The notes under the pieces are model-generated. The model was not told where the DNA came from, ran no database searches, and saw only the letters and a list, made by a program, of their open reading frames with translations. 64,000 nt of DNA from Exiguobacterium aurantiacum (lineage in GTDB: Bacteria; Bacillota; Bacilli; Exiguobacteriales; Exiguobacteriaceae). A program made the position numbers and the translations under genes. Of this stretch, positions 40,730-48,521 are shown piece after piece (position 1 is the stretch's first letter; each line of letters begins with the position of its first letter). The stretch spans positions 2,407,001 to 2,471,000 of the forward strand of contig NZ_CP101462.1 in assembly GCF_024362205.1 (NCBI RefSeq), given 5' to 3'.

Positions 40730-43474
40730 TTGAAACCAACGATCACAAGATTGAGCACGGCCGTACTGCTTTCTAGTACATTATTCATTACACAAGTGCC
40801 AACTCAATCATACGCAGCAACGTACGAAGGAACAGTGAATACATCAATTTTGAATGTTCGCTCCTCATCATCTACAGCCTCACCGATTGTAGGAAAACTT
40901 ACAAAGGGCAGTGTCGTTACTGTCTACTCAACAAGTAGCAATTGGGCTCAAATTGACTTCAATGGCCAAAAGCGATACGTCTCCGCCAGTTATCTTTCTT
41001 TAAAATCGGCTTCTAAACAAGAGACAGCTCAACCATCTCAAGAATATACTGCCCAAGAGAACGTTAACTTAAGAATTTCTCGAACGACTTCATCATCTGT
41101 CATCACGACCATTCCGAAAGGGTCAACTGTGACTTATTTGGCATCCTATGGTGCTACTGGTTCGTGGCTAAAAGTGTCTTACAAGGGCAAAACCGGCTAT
41201 GTAGCGGCACGGTACTTTAAAACTACTGATTCTTCTACTGTCATTAAACAATCGACATCCGTTAATTATGCAGCAAAAGCAACGGTTAATTTACGCTCAG
41301 GTACTTCGACAACAACTTCGATTATTGGAAGTGTGCCAAAAGGAAGTATTGTTAGTTATATTTCTTCACATGGTGCGTCAGGATCATGGTTGAAGATTAA
41401 ATACAATGGAAAGACCGGGTATGTCGCAGCGGCATACTTCACTAAAGTTTCTTCCGAGTCTACGCCTTCTTCGTCTTCAACTCATACGACAAAAGAAGCT
41501 GTTAGCTTGAAGCAAGGAACATATAGCAGTGCAAAGACACTTACAAGCATTCCTTCAGGTGCACACGTCACATTAATTTCTTTACATGGAGCGACTGGAT
41601 CTTGGGCAAAAATCACGTATAACAAGTTGACAGGATATATTCCAAACCGTAGCTTGCAGTCGATCGAGAACCAAAATACGATTTCGCTTTATACACAACG
41701 CAACACTGCGGTCTATAAAACAAAATGGACGTCTGGCACTGTCTTAAAGCAACTCCCACTGAATACAGAGGTTAAACAACTATCTGATTTGGGATCATGG
41801 ATTAAAGTGTCTGTAGGATCAATTACCGGATACATTCCGAAACGAGATCTCGCTGAGACAAAAGTCGTGGCAACAATCACTCCGTATTTTGCTCAACAAG
41901 AGGCCTTGATGTATACATCAAGATGGACATCGAGTAAAGTGATTCAAACAATTCCATCAGGGGCAAAAGTCGAACATCTTGAGACCTATGGAACAAACAA
42001 GTCGTGGTTTAAAGTTCGCTATGCGAATCAGACAGGCTATGTCGCATCTCGCAACTTTGCGTTAACGCCTCCTGTAACAGAACAGTACGGAACCGAGCAC
42101 GAAGTTCAAGTCGTAGTCGCCAACAATGGCACGCTGAACGTTCGGACGAAGCCGGTGGACGGAAACGTCATCGGTACGCTCGCTAACGGGACAGTCGTCA
42201 AAGTGAAACCAATCGTCGGCAGCGATTGGGGGCTCATCTCGTATCTCGTCAACGGTTCGCTCGTAAAAGGATATATCTCTCTCACGTATACGAAACCGTA
42301 TACGCCACCTGTTGCCGGCAGCAAAGAGATGGTGATTACACACACAGCTTATCCGTACACGCTCACTTCGATGATCGCGACGCAGCGCAACGTGTTCGCC
42401 CAGTCGGATGCTTACCGGACAGCGTACGCTTACGTGCCAAAAGCGTACATCACACGCGCTACAGCGACTGCTACAACCGGGACAGTCAACTCGACAGAGC
42501 TATTTACGACTTCATTCCAATACTTGAAAGCAACCGCTTCATCATCGGCGAAAAACTTGGCTAGTCTCTCGACCAATACGAAGCTCGAGTACCTCGGCAC
42601 GCAGAAAGTCGGCTCGACGACTTGGTTCAAAGTAAAATCCGGTCTATTGACTGGATACGTCAGCGCCGCCAACGTTTCTGGAAACGTCAAGGTGTTGAAA
42701 GATGCCTCGATGACAGCTCACTCATTTGGGGTACTCAACCCAGGTGAAACGGTGGCAATCACCGGTGAAGTCGGTCAGTATTACACAATTAGCTACTATC
42801 GTCCGAGCGGATACAACATTCGCGTCTATGACCGGAATTGGCGCCTTGCGACGGACGAAGAAATCACACGTCAAGTCTCACCGACATCGTTCGCCACGAC
42901 GTCACGTGAATATTTCCAATTCCTCGACTTGTCGAAGAGTGCAGATTTGACAGCGCCCGTGTTGAACAAATCGCTCATCGGAAAAGGGATTTTAGCAGGT
43001 CGGGGCCAGGCGTTCATCGACGCCTCACGCACGCACAACGTCAACGAGATTTACTTGTTGTCGCATGCGTTGCTTGAGACCGGTCACGGCACATCCGCTC
43101 TCGCCACCGGGACGCTCGTCTCGACTGTCGACGGCAAAGCCGTTACTCCGAAGACCGTCTACAACATGTATGGCATCGGTGCAATCGATGGGAACGCCCA
43201 TGTCAAAGGGGCCGAACGCGCTTATAAAGAAGGCTGGTTCACACCAGAAGCCGCCATCATCGGCGGGGCCAAGTTCATCGGGGATTCGTATATTAACAAT
43301 CCGAGCCGGAAACAGAACACGCTCTATAAGATGCGGTTCAATCCGAGCAATCCTGGCACGATGCAGTATGCCACCGATATTTCGTGGGCGACAAAACAAA
43401 CGGCCAACATTTATAACATGTACCAACAGCTCGACGCCTACACGCTTTACTTTGACGTTCCAAAATTCCAGTAA
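40730..43474 (+). CDS. SH3-repeat N-acetylglucosaminidase autolysin
   Basis: A 914-residue secreted cell-wall hydrolase. Signal peptide with cleavage near QSYA-ATYEG (about 29); about eight bacterial SH3 repeats (about 30-660, each ending in a TGYVA/TGYIP-like strand) for wall binding; a linker; then a LytD/LytG-type glucosaminidase domain (about 740-914) with likely catalytic E783 in LLSHALLETGHG. The start is TTG with GAAAGGGG upstream. The first ~1.3 kb is AT-richer, with different codon use from the GC-rich 3' part, suggesting recombination or repeat expansion. It should cut peptidoglycan glycan strands during growth or separation. Confidence 0.93.
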   Translation: MKPTITRLSTAVLLSSTLFITQVPTQSYAATYEGTVNTSILNVRSSSSTASPIVGKLTKGSVVTVYSTSSNWAQIDFNGQKRYVSASYLSLKSASKQETAQPSQEYTAQENVNLRISRTTSSSVITTIPKGSTVTYLASYGATGSWLKVSYKGKTGYVAARYFKTTDSSTVIKQSTSVNYAAKATVNLRSGTSTTTSIIGSVPKGSIVSYISSHGASGSWLKIKYNGKTGYVAAAYFTKVSSESTPSSSSTHTTKEAVSLKQGTYSSAKTLTSIPSGAHVTLISLHGATGSWAKITYNKLTGYIPNRSLQSIENQNTISLYTQRNTAVYKTKWTSGTVLKQLPLNTEVKQLSDLGSWIKVSVGSITGYIPKRDLAETKVVATITPYFAQQEALMYTSRWTSSKVIQTIPSGAKVEHLETYGTNKSWFKVRYANQTGYVASRNFALTPPVTEQYGTEHEVQVVVANNGTLNVRTKPVDGNVIGTLANGTVVKVKPIVGSDWGLISYLVNGSLVKGYISLTYTKPYTPPVAGSKEMVITHTAYPYTLTSMIATQRNVFAQSDAYRTAYAYVPKAYITRATATATTGTVNSTELFTTSFQYLKATASSSAKNLASLSTNTKLEYLGTQKVGSTTWFKVKSGLLTGYVSAANVSGNVKVLKDASMTAHSFGVLNPGETVAITGEVGQYYTISYYRPSGYNIRVYDRNWRLATDEEITRQVSPTSFATTSREYFQFLDLSKSADLTAPVLNKSLIGKGILAGRGQAFIDASRTHNVNEIYLLSHALLETGHGTSALATGTLVSTVDGKAVTPKTVYNMYGIGAIDGNAHVKGAERAYKEGWFTPEAAIIGGAKFIGDSYINNPSRKQNTLYKMRFNPSNPGTMQYATDISWATKQTANIYNMYQQLDAYTLYFDVPKFQ

Positions 43475-43479
43475 CACAC

Positions 43480-43515
43480 AAAGAGACACGCAGCCGATAT
43501 TGGCGCGTGTCTCTT
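43480..43515. terminator. Convergent hairpin after the autolysin gene
   Basis: AAGAGACACGC / GCGTGTCTCTT stem between convergent genes; T-runs are poor on both sides. Confidence 0.6.
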
Positions 43516-43516
43516 G

Positions 43517-43930
43517 TTATGTCCATTCGATCGAGTCGATAATCGACTCGATTTCCAACTTTTCATTCGTCACTTCATCGGCGACATACGTCAAAAACAA
43601 AAGCCGTCTCCCGTCTGTCAGCGACCAGACGTCGAGATGCATGCCGTCCTCGATACCGCTCGCATAGGCTGTCGTCATGCCGCCGGCCTCTGTCGTGACG
43701 CTCGGTGCGACTTTGACGTCGATCGGGAACTCGCCTAAGAACGTGTTCAACTCTTGAAGCGCGGCGTCACTCGGGGCTTGCGCTTCCTCCGCTTCATAGA
43801 TGGACATTTGAAGCGTCCCTTGTGCGTCTGCCTCGACCGAGTAAAAACTGACGTGGTCTTCTTCTTCGTTATATTCAAAGTGTTCTGGGTAGGATAGACG
43901 GATCCATCCGTCAATCTCGTATTCCTTCAT
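43517..43930 (-). CDS. Small acidic protein of unknown function
   Basis: A 137-residue soluble acidic protein (MKEYEIDGWIRLSYPEHFEYNEEEDHVSFY...). The pattern of beta strands and the C-terminal LFLTYVADEVTNEKLEIESIIDSIEW resembles small PsbP/DUF1795-like folds, but I cannot assign a family. It is the last of three overlapping minus-strand genes and starts within the 3' end of the second one (4-nt overlap). Confidence 0.75.
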   Translation of the reverse strand: MKEYEIDGWIRLSYPEHFEYNEEEDHVSFYSVEADAQGTLQMSIYEAEEAQAPSDAALQELNTFLGEFPIDVKVAPSVTTEAGGMTTAYASGIEDGMHLDVWSLTDGRRLLFLTYVADEVTNEKLEIESIIDSIEWT

Positions 43931-44481
43931 GCTGTTTGCTCCTTCGTCTTCTTGAATGCTAGTCCAGTCACCATTTTCGCTTGAAGCGCATATTTGAGAC
44001 GCTCCGTCACGTAAAGGCGTTGGCTGTTTCGATCTTGGGCAATCATATGCCCGAATAAATTCAATCTCACGGTTTGTCGTGATAAAAAGTAGAGCCGGTC
44101 CGGGTCTAGTGGACGATACTCACCAGAGTCCTCGAGATGTTCAATCTCAAAGCGGCGTAACACATTGAGTGCACAGTATTGATCCGTTTTCCCGGTGCTC
44201 GTGTGCAACTCGACGCGAACGAGTTGAATATCGTATGGGCATAAGTTCATAAAAATCGGACCGATCCGTTCGTGGATGAGCAAAACGCCCATATCCGTCT
44301 CAATCAAATCGGGAAGCGCCTGCTTGTCTTGAGAGATACTCAAGACGACATAAGGGCGTTCAGTCGGTGCGAGCAATTCACCATTAAAAAAGCGGAATCG
44401 TTGGATGCCGGTCAATACACGGGCCCGCCAGGCACTCCCACGAGCTTCCGCTTCAATCCGATATAGCCTTTCTCGACTCAC
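43927..44481 (-). CDS. Unknown protein, middle gene of a three-gene cluster
   Basis: A 184-residue soluble protein without recognised motifs. The GTG at 44481 is preferred because GGGGGAG lies just upstream and overlaps the previous stop; an upstream ATG frame would extend into the preceding gene. It has a basic C-terminus (LQAKMVTGLAFKKTKEQTA). Tight spacing to both neighbours (2 nt and a 4-nt overlap) implies a shared function. Confidence 0.75.
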   Translation of the reverse strand: MSRERLYRIEAEARGSAWRARVLTGIQRFRFFNGELLAPTERPYVVLSISQDKQALPDLIETDMGVLLIHERIGPIFMNLCPYDIQLVRVELHTSTGKTDQYCALNVLRRFEIEHLEDSGEYRPLDPDRLYFLSRQTVRLNLFGHMIAQDRNSQRLYVTERLKYALQAKMVTGLAFKKTKEQTA

Positions 44482-44483
44482 GA

Positions 44484-44843
44484 CTACTCCCCCTTCAATT
44501 GTTTGAGCGACGCGACGAATCGTTCCCACTCCTGGTCGTCACAGACGACCTTACTTTCAATTCCCCATTCTTCATCGATCTTCAAACGTACTTCGTTCGT
44601 TTCGAGATGACGCGTGAGCTGGAGCGGCCCGATTTGAACGGATAGCAGTTCGACGATGAACTCACTCGTCGCCGGGCCGATCCATTTCAAACGTTCTGTT
44701 CGAAGAATCACTTGCCAGTCCGACTCGTGACGAATCGAGAACATCCATTGACGAAGCTTCGTCTCATGATTGGTTTGTTTACCTTCTTTCATCATCCGAA
44801 AGCCTTCGCTCATCATCTGCAAATAGGATTTACGCTCACTCAT
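44484..44843 (-). CDS. Unknown protein, first gene of a three-gene cluster
   Basis: A 119-residue soluble protein (MSERKSYLQMMSEGFRMMKEG...). After the Met-rich N-terminal helix come alternating strands with many Trp/Arg residues (MFSIRHESDWQVILRTERLKWIG). GAGGAGTGGATGAGGC precedes the ATG. No family recognised. No terminator is visible before the next gene, so the three genes probably form one operon. Confidence 0.75.
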   Translation of the reverse strand: MSERKSYLQMMSEGFRMMKEGKQTNHETKLRQWMFSIRHESDWQVILRTERLKWIGPATSEFIVELLSVQIGPLQLTRHLETNEVRLKIDEEWGIESKVVCDDQEWERFVASLKQLKGE

Positions 44844-44920
44844 GCCTCATCCACTCCTCTCTTCTATTATCTTAGCAAGACGATCTAGCCGCAACAACCA
44901 ATGTTTTTTCAAAAAAGGGT

Positions 44921-44948
44921 TTGCAAAGCTAAAATCCTGTGCTATTAT
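44921..44948 (+). promoter_or_regulatory. Promoter of the tRNA-Gly pair
   Basis: TTGCAA (44921-44926) and TATTAT (44943-44948) with 16-nt spacing, 23 nt before the first tRNA. Confidence 0.7.
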
Positions 44949-44971
44949 ATTACCGTAACGTTAAACGTTTC

Positions 44972-45045
44972 GCGGGTGTAGTTTAATGGTAAAACCTCAG
45001 CCTTCCAAGCTGATGACGAGAGTTCGATTCTCTTCACCCGCTCCA
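44972..45045 (+). tRNA. tRNA-Gly (anticodon TCC), copy 1
   Basis: A 74-nt cloverleaf: acceptor arms GCGGGTG/CACCCGC, D-loop with TTTAATGG, anticodon stem CAGC/GCTG around CTTCCAA (anticodon TCC), T-loop GTTCGATT, discriminator T and encoded CCA. Confidence 0.96.
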
Positions 45046-45061
45046 TTTTTTAATTTCATAT

Positions 45062-45135
45062 GCGGGTGTAGTTTAATGGTAAAACCTCAGCCTTCCAAGC
45101 TGATGACGAGAGTTCGATTCTCTTCACCCGCTCCA
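45062..45135 (+). tRNA. tRNA-Gly (anticodon TCC), copy 2
   Basis: Identical over all 74 nt to the first copy, 16 nt downstream, in the same transcript; encoded CCA. Confidence 0.96.
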
Positions 45136-45195
45136 ATTACCGACATATACGCGAGAGTTTGCTCGCACACATAACCGCACGGTGTACCGTGCCTG

Positions 45196-45230
45196 AAGCA
45201 GGACGTCATTTGATGTTCTGCTTTTTTGTT
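45196..45230 (+). terminator. Terminator of the tRNA transcript
   Basis: AGCAGGACGTC / GATGTTCTGCT stem with TTTTTTG. A separate 16-nt GCACGG/CCGTGC palindrome lies just before it at 45177-45192. Confidence 0.88.
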
Positions 45231-45314
45231 TTTTACGATAATAGCAGTCATCCTGACGACGCTTAAATGACAGCGATTCGGGAAAAGAATGGAAGATAAG
45301 AAGGAGGGATTCCC

Positions 45315-46115
45315 GTGATTCAAGTACGTCTTCAACCGTTCACCGTTTACGAAAGCGCGCTCATGCGTACGACTTCGACATTGATCGAGACGAACGAAAG
45401 CCTGATCGTCATCGATCCGAACTGGCTGCCTGAAGAAGTCGCCACCATCCGACGAGACGTCGAACTGCGACGCCAAGGCAAAAAGCTGTATGTCATCTAT
45501 ACGCATCAGCATTACGACCATATTATCGGTGCCTATGCCTTTCCCGATGCGACCGTCATCGCGTCTCAGGCGTTCGTCGAGACGGATGCGCGGCCGCAGT
45601 TAGACGAGATTCAATCCTTTTACGAGCAGTACTATATCAATCGGCCTATCGTCAAACCCGCCGTCGACATCATGATCTCCGAGGACGGAACGCTCGCACT
45701 CGGCTCCACCCCCATCACATTTTTGCTGACACCGGGCCACGAATCGACCCACATGTCTTTAATCGTCGAACCGCTACGACTCCTCATTTGCGGGGATTAT
45801 GGTTCGAACATCGAGCCTCCGTTCATCGAGCATGACGCCGAAGCGTATTTGAATTCCTTGCAAAAACTTCAGACCGCCATTTACGAGTATGAGATTCGTT
45901 GGCTCATTCCGGGACATGGCGACTTATGCGATGACCGCAGCAAGATGATGGAGCGATTGAGCGCGGCCGAAGAATATATCCTCGCTTTGCCTGAGGAACG
46001 GGTCTGGTCGCCGCATTGGCCGGAACATGCTTTTTTCCAACGCGTCCATGAACGAAATCGGAAGCACGTCGAGCAAAAAGCGAAAGATCGCGAATCGCGG
46101 CAACAAGATTATTGA
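45315..46115 (+). CDS. MBL-fold metal-dependent hydrolase
   Basis: A 266-residue metallo-beta-lactamase fold protein. Metal motifs are THQHYDHIIG (about 75-84; Q replaces the usual second H of HxHxDH), TPGHESTHMS (about 140), CGDYG (about 158) and PGHGD (about 200). The start is GTG with AAGGAGGGATTCCC upstream. No signal peptide. A broad-specificity hydrolase is all that can be said. Confidence 0.9.
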   Translation: MIQVRLQPFTVYESALMRTTSTLIETNESLIVIDPNWLPEEVATIRRDVELRRQGKKLYVIYTHQHYDHIIGAYAFPDATVIASQAFVETDARPQLDEIQSFYEQYYINRPIVKPAVDIMISEDGTLALGSTPITFLLTPGHESTHMSLIVEPLRLLICGDYGSNIEPPFIEHDAEAYLNSLQKLQTAIYEYEIRWLIPGHGDLCDDRSKMMERLSAAEEYILALPEERVWSPHWPEHAFFQRVHERNRKHVEQKAKDRESRQQDY

Positions 46116-46118
46116 CAC

Positions 46119-46153
46119 AAAAAAATCGCAACGTCTCCCCAAGACGTTGCGAT
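46119..46153 (-). terminator. Terminator downstream of the 34-residue membrane protein gene
   Basis: ATCGCAACGTCT / AGACGTTGCGAT, a perfect 12-bp stem. The T7 tract lies on the minus side, and the plus side has only C-rich sequence. Confidence 0.88.
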
Positions 46154-46171
46154 CCCCCCTATTATGTAGAC

Positions 46172-46276
46172 CTATTTCTTTGTGACGCGCTCTGAACGGA
46201 CCGTGAACATACGGTCAATCCCATAAATGGTCACGCCGGTTAAAGCGAGCAATCCAATCATAGCTGATGAAAACAT
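46172..46276 (-). CDS. 34-residue single-pass membrane protein
   Basis: A small ATG-TAG frame encoding MFSSAMIGLLALTGVTIYG..., one hydrophobic helix, and a basic tail ending RSERVTKK. GGGGGT upstream is a weak ribosome site. The presence of a consensus TATAAT box (46327-46332), a near-cre over the -35, and a strand-matched terminator 20 nt after the stop supports a real transcription unit. The function is unknown. Confidence 0.6.
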   Translation of the reverse strand: MFSSAMIGLLALTGVTIYGIDRMFTVRSERVTKK

Positions 46277-46326
46277 TGACCATACCCCCATTGTTCACAA
46301 ATTCGTCAAAATCACCCCGTGCCTTC

Positions 46327-46332
46327 ATTATA
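46327..46332 (-). promoter_or_regulatory. -10 box of the small membrane protein gene
   Basis: TATAAT on the minus strand, 50 nt upstream of the start. Confidence 0.6.
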
Positions 46333-46350
46333 GAAGAAAACAAATGAAAA

Positions 46351-46365
46351 AGAAAGCGTTTTCTT
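46351..46365 (-). promoter_or_regulatory. Near-cre over the -35 of the small membrane protein gene
   Basis: AAGAAAACGCTTTCT on the minus strand matches the cre consensus with one mismatch. Confidence 0.45.
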
Positions 46366-46510
46366 CTAACTTCCTTCACAATTTCGTCACCGCTTCATGT
46401 TCATGTTGGCTTGTCCAACCTCGCTCAAATATGTGTAGCTTTTGTGGAATGTGGGAATACACTCTATAAGAATAAAGAGACAGAAAGCTGTTCGTTGAGG
46501 AGGAAGAGGC

Positions 46511-46717
46511 ATGATTAAATACGGCACATTGGTGCGGGTCGAAGGAAAGTATGCCGTGTTACGTTGGAACAACGGCTCGAGTTTTATCCCGAGACGATTC
46601 TTGCCATCAGAAGCACGTGTTGGCGATACAATCATTCGAGACAACCATCACTATTATCTCGAAGAAGACATGACACCGAATTTCGATGCGCTCATCAAAC
46701 AACATTATAAAAAGTAG
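46511..46717 (+). CDS. Small protein of unknown function (68 residues)
   Basis: A 68-residue soluble protein (MIKYGTLVRVEGKYAVLRWNNG...) that looks like a small all-beta barrel: alternating strands around TLVRVEGKYAVLRW and GDTIIRDNHHYYLEED, and a short C-terminal helix. GAGGAGGAAGAGGC precedes the ATG. It may resemble DUF3006-like proteins, but the match is too weak to name. It stands alone with its own hairpin terminator. Confidence 0.8.
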   Translation: MIKYGTLVRVEGKYAVLRWNNGSSFIPRRFLPSEARVGDTIIRDNHHYYLEEDMTPNFDALIKQHYKK

Positions 46718-46754
46718 ACAAAGACAGACCGGTTCACTTCCAGTCTGTCTTTGT
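46718..46754. terminator. Convergent terminator hairpin
   Basis: ACAAAGACAGAC / GTCTGTCTTTGT, a perfect 12-bp stem between convergent genes; short T-rich flanks. Confidence 0.75.
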
Positions 46755-46763
46755 CCGTTCATT

Positions 46764-47315
46764 TCATTTCGTTTTGTCACGCAACCAATCGAAATCGACC
46801 GGACCGACTTGTTTGGCGGTGATCACACCGTCCGCCCCAATCACATAGGTCGTCGGGAGAGCGACGACGCGATACGTCTTCTCAACCGCCCCTTCCTCAT
46901 CCAATAAGACGGGGAAACTGACCGGGACTTCCTGTAAGAAAGCGTCGACGTCTTGCTTGCCACGTCGTTCGTTTTTCGTCGCGTTCACCCCGAGCACCGG
47001 AATACCCGTCTCTTCACCAAACGCAATCAACTCGGGCAGTTCTTCTCGGCACGGTGGACACCATGACGCCCAAAAATTTAAGACGACTTGTCGTCCTTCG
47101 TAATCGGCGAGCGACAACATTTCCCCTTCGACCGTCTCAAGGGCGAACCCCGGCGCACGCTGACCGACTTCAAGTCCGCCGAGGACGCTGTCGTCTGTGG
47201 CGATACTGACTGCCGGTTCATTCGCTTGGCTTGTGAACTCGTCATATCCTTTATAGCCCAACCCGGCGATGAGGCCTGCCATGATGAGCCCAATAGCTAG
47301 TTTATGAAATCGCAT
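46764..47315 (-). CDS. ResA/TlpA-like membrane-anchored thiol-disulfide oxidoreductase
   Basis: A 183-residue thioredoxin-fold protein with an N-terminal membrane anchor (about 5-22) and the active site C86-P-P-C89 in FWASWCPPCREELPEL. VALPTTYVIGADGVI holds the cis-Pro. Proteins of this class reduce apocytochrome c haem-binding cysteines or other extracytoplasmic thiols. ACAAGGGGTAAATC precedes the ATG. No cytochrome c maturation genes adjoin, so its client is not known. Confidence 0.9.
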   Translation of the reverse strand: MRFHKLAIGLIMAGLIAGLGYKGYDEFTSQANEPAVSIATDDSVLGGLEVGQRAPGFALETVEGEMLSLADYEGRQVVLNFWASWCPPCREELPELIAFGEETGIPVLGVNATKNERRGKQDVDAFLQEVPVSFPVLLDEEGAVEKTYRVVALPTTYVIGADGVITAKQVGPVDFDWLRDKTK

Positions 47316-47389
47316 GATTTACCCCTTGTCCTGTGTACTATTCACTCCTAAACTTAACTTATCACATCATTCAAAGGAGAGTAACTATC

Positions 47390-48241
47390 TTGCAACTTCA
47401 CAATGAGAAAGTTAGCGTCACCCTAAAAGCACATGGTGCCGAAATGACGAGTTGGAACGTCGACGGGACGGAGCTCCTTTGGCAAGGCGACCCGACGTAT
47501 TGGGGCCGGCAAGCCCCGATTCTCTTTCCGTTCGTCGGACGACTGCTCGACGACCGTTACTTATATGACGGGATGACGTACACGATGAGCCAACACGGAT
47601 TTGCGCGCGACGAACTGTTCGAGGTCGCCGAGGCTTCCGATACCCATGTCCGTTTCATCTTGCGCGATTCGATCGAGACACGTAAACACTATCCGTTCTC
47701 ATTCGAACTGAGCGTCACCTATCGTCTCATCGGCGAAGAGTTGAGCGTAACGTATCGCGTCGTCAACCGAGATGATGCCGTGCTCCCGTTCAGCATCGGC
47801 GGACATCCAGCCTTTAATATCCCGTTTGCCGGGGGCACGTTCGAAGACTATACAATCGACTTTGGGGAGACACGAGCGCTCGACCGGCTATTGCTCGATG
47901 GGCCTTATTTGACCGGGGCCTATCAACCGCTCGGAGAACGCCGGTATATCCCGTTGACGCATCACTTGTTCAATCAAGACGCCCTCATCTTTGAGCAAAT
48001 CGAGTACGCGGCACTTCGGCATCAACCGAGCGGTCGGGCCATCGTCATGGAGTCACCTCACTTCACCCATTTCGGCATCTGGTCGCCTCCACACTCTGAT
48101 GCCCCGTTCGTCTGTCTCGAACCTTGGTTCGGACATGCCGACTATAAAGGACACCGGAAAGACATCCGCCATAAAGAAGACATGCAACTGCTCGACCCAG
48201 GCGATTCGTTCGAAGCGACTTACACGCTGTACACAGAATAA
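47390..48241 (+). CDS. Aldose 1-epimerase family protein
   Basis: A 283-residue galactose mutarotase-like protein (LacX/YihR type). Family features are LLWQGDPTYWGRQAPILFPFVGR, a QHGFARD segment with the catalytic His, IGGHPAFNIP, and CLEPWFGHADY with the general-base Glu region. I chose TTG at 47390 because AAAGGAGAG lies 8 nt upstream; an earlier ATG in the frame has no ribosome site. It interconverts sugar anomers or hexose-6-phosphate anomers. A single gene with its own terminator. Confidence 0.9.
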   Translation: MQLHNEKVSVTLKAHGAEMTSWNVDGTELLWQGDPTYWGRQAPILFPFVGRLLDDRYLYDGMTYTMSQHGFARDELFEVAEASDTHVRFILRDSIETRKHYPFSFELSVTYRLIGEELSVTYRVVNRDDAVLPFSIGGHPAFNIPFAGGTFEDYTIDFGETRALDRLLLDGPYLTGAYQPLGERRYIPLTHHLFNQDALIFEQIEYAALRHQPSGRAIVMESPHFTHFGIWSPPHSDAPFVCLEPWFGHADYKGHRKDIRHKEDMQLLDPGDSFEATYTLYTE

Positions 48242-48275
48242 AAAACGTGCTGACCGCATCGGTCAGCACGTTTTG
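48242..48275. terminator. Bidirectional terminator between epimerase gene and pspC
   Basis: AACGTGCTGACC / GGTCAGCACGTT stem with TTTTG on plus and TTTTT on minus. Confidence 0.9.
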
Positions 48276-48494
48276 TTAAAAGCGACTGTCTTGCTCCGCC
48301 TCATACTCTGAAGGCGGTTTTTTCATGACGATGGCCAGGACGATATAAATCAATAGACCGGGACCCCCAAACAAGGCGAGCACGACGAAGATGATGCGCA
48401 TTAACGTGACATCGACACCAAGGTATTTCCCGAGTCCTGAACAGACACCGGCAATCATTTGATCAGACGGATCTTTATACAATTTTCGTTCCAT
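48276..48494 (-). CDS. PspC domain protein
   Basis: A 72-residue membrane protein that is almost entirely a PspC domain: MERKLYKDPSDQMIAGVCSGLGKYLGVDVTLMRIIFVV, then one hydrophobic helix FGGPGLLIYIVLAIVM and a short charged tail. PspC proteins take part in envelope-stress signalling. I chose the ATG at 48494 over a TTG directly before it, since AGAAGG lies at good spacing. It may link to the lia system elsewhere in the window, but only by theme. Confidence 0.92.
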   Translation of the reverse strand: MERKLYKDPSDQMIAGVCSGLGKYLGVDVTLMRIIFVVLALFGGPGLLIYIVLAIVMKKPPSEYEAEQDSRF

Positions 48495-48521
48495 CAAGAC
48501 ACCTTCTCCTCCAGTTTTTCG

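Noticed and set aside
45177-45192. GCACGGTGTACCGTGC palindrome after the tRNAs as an attachment site or operator
   Set aside because: No integrase or repeated copy is present; it lies inside the tRNA trailer and is more simply an RNA-processing or folding element.
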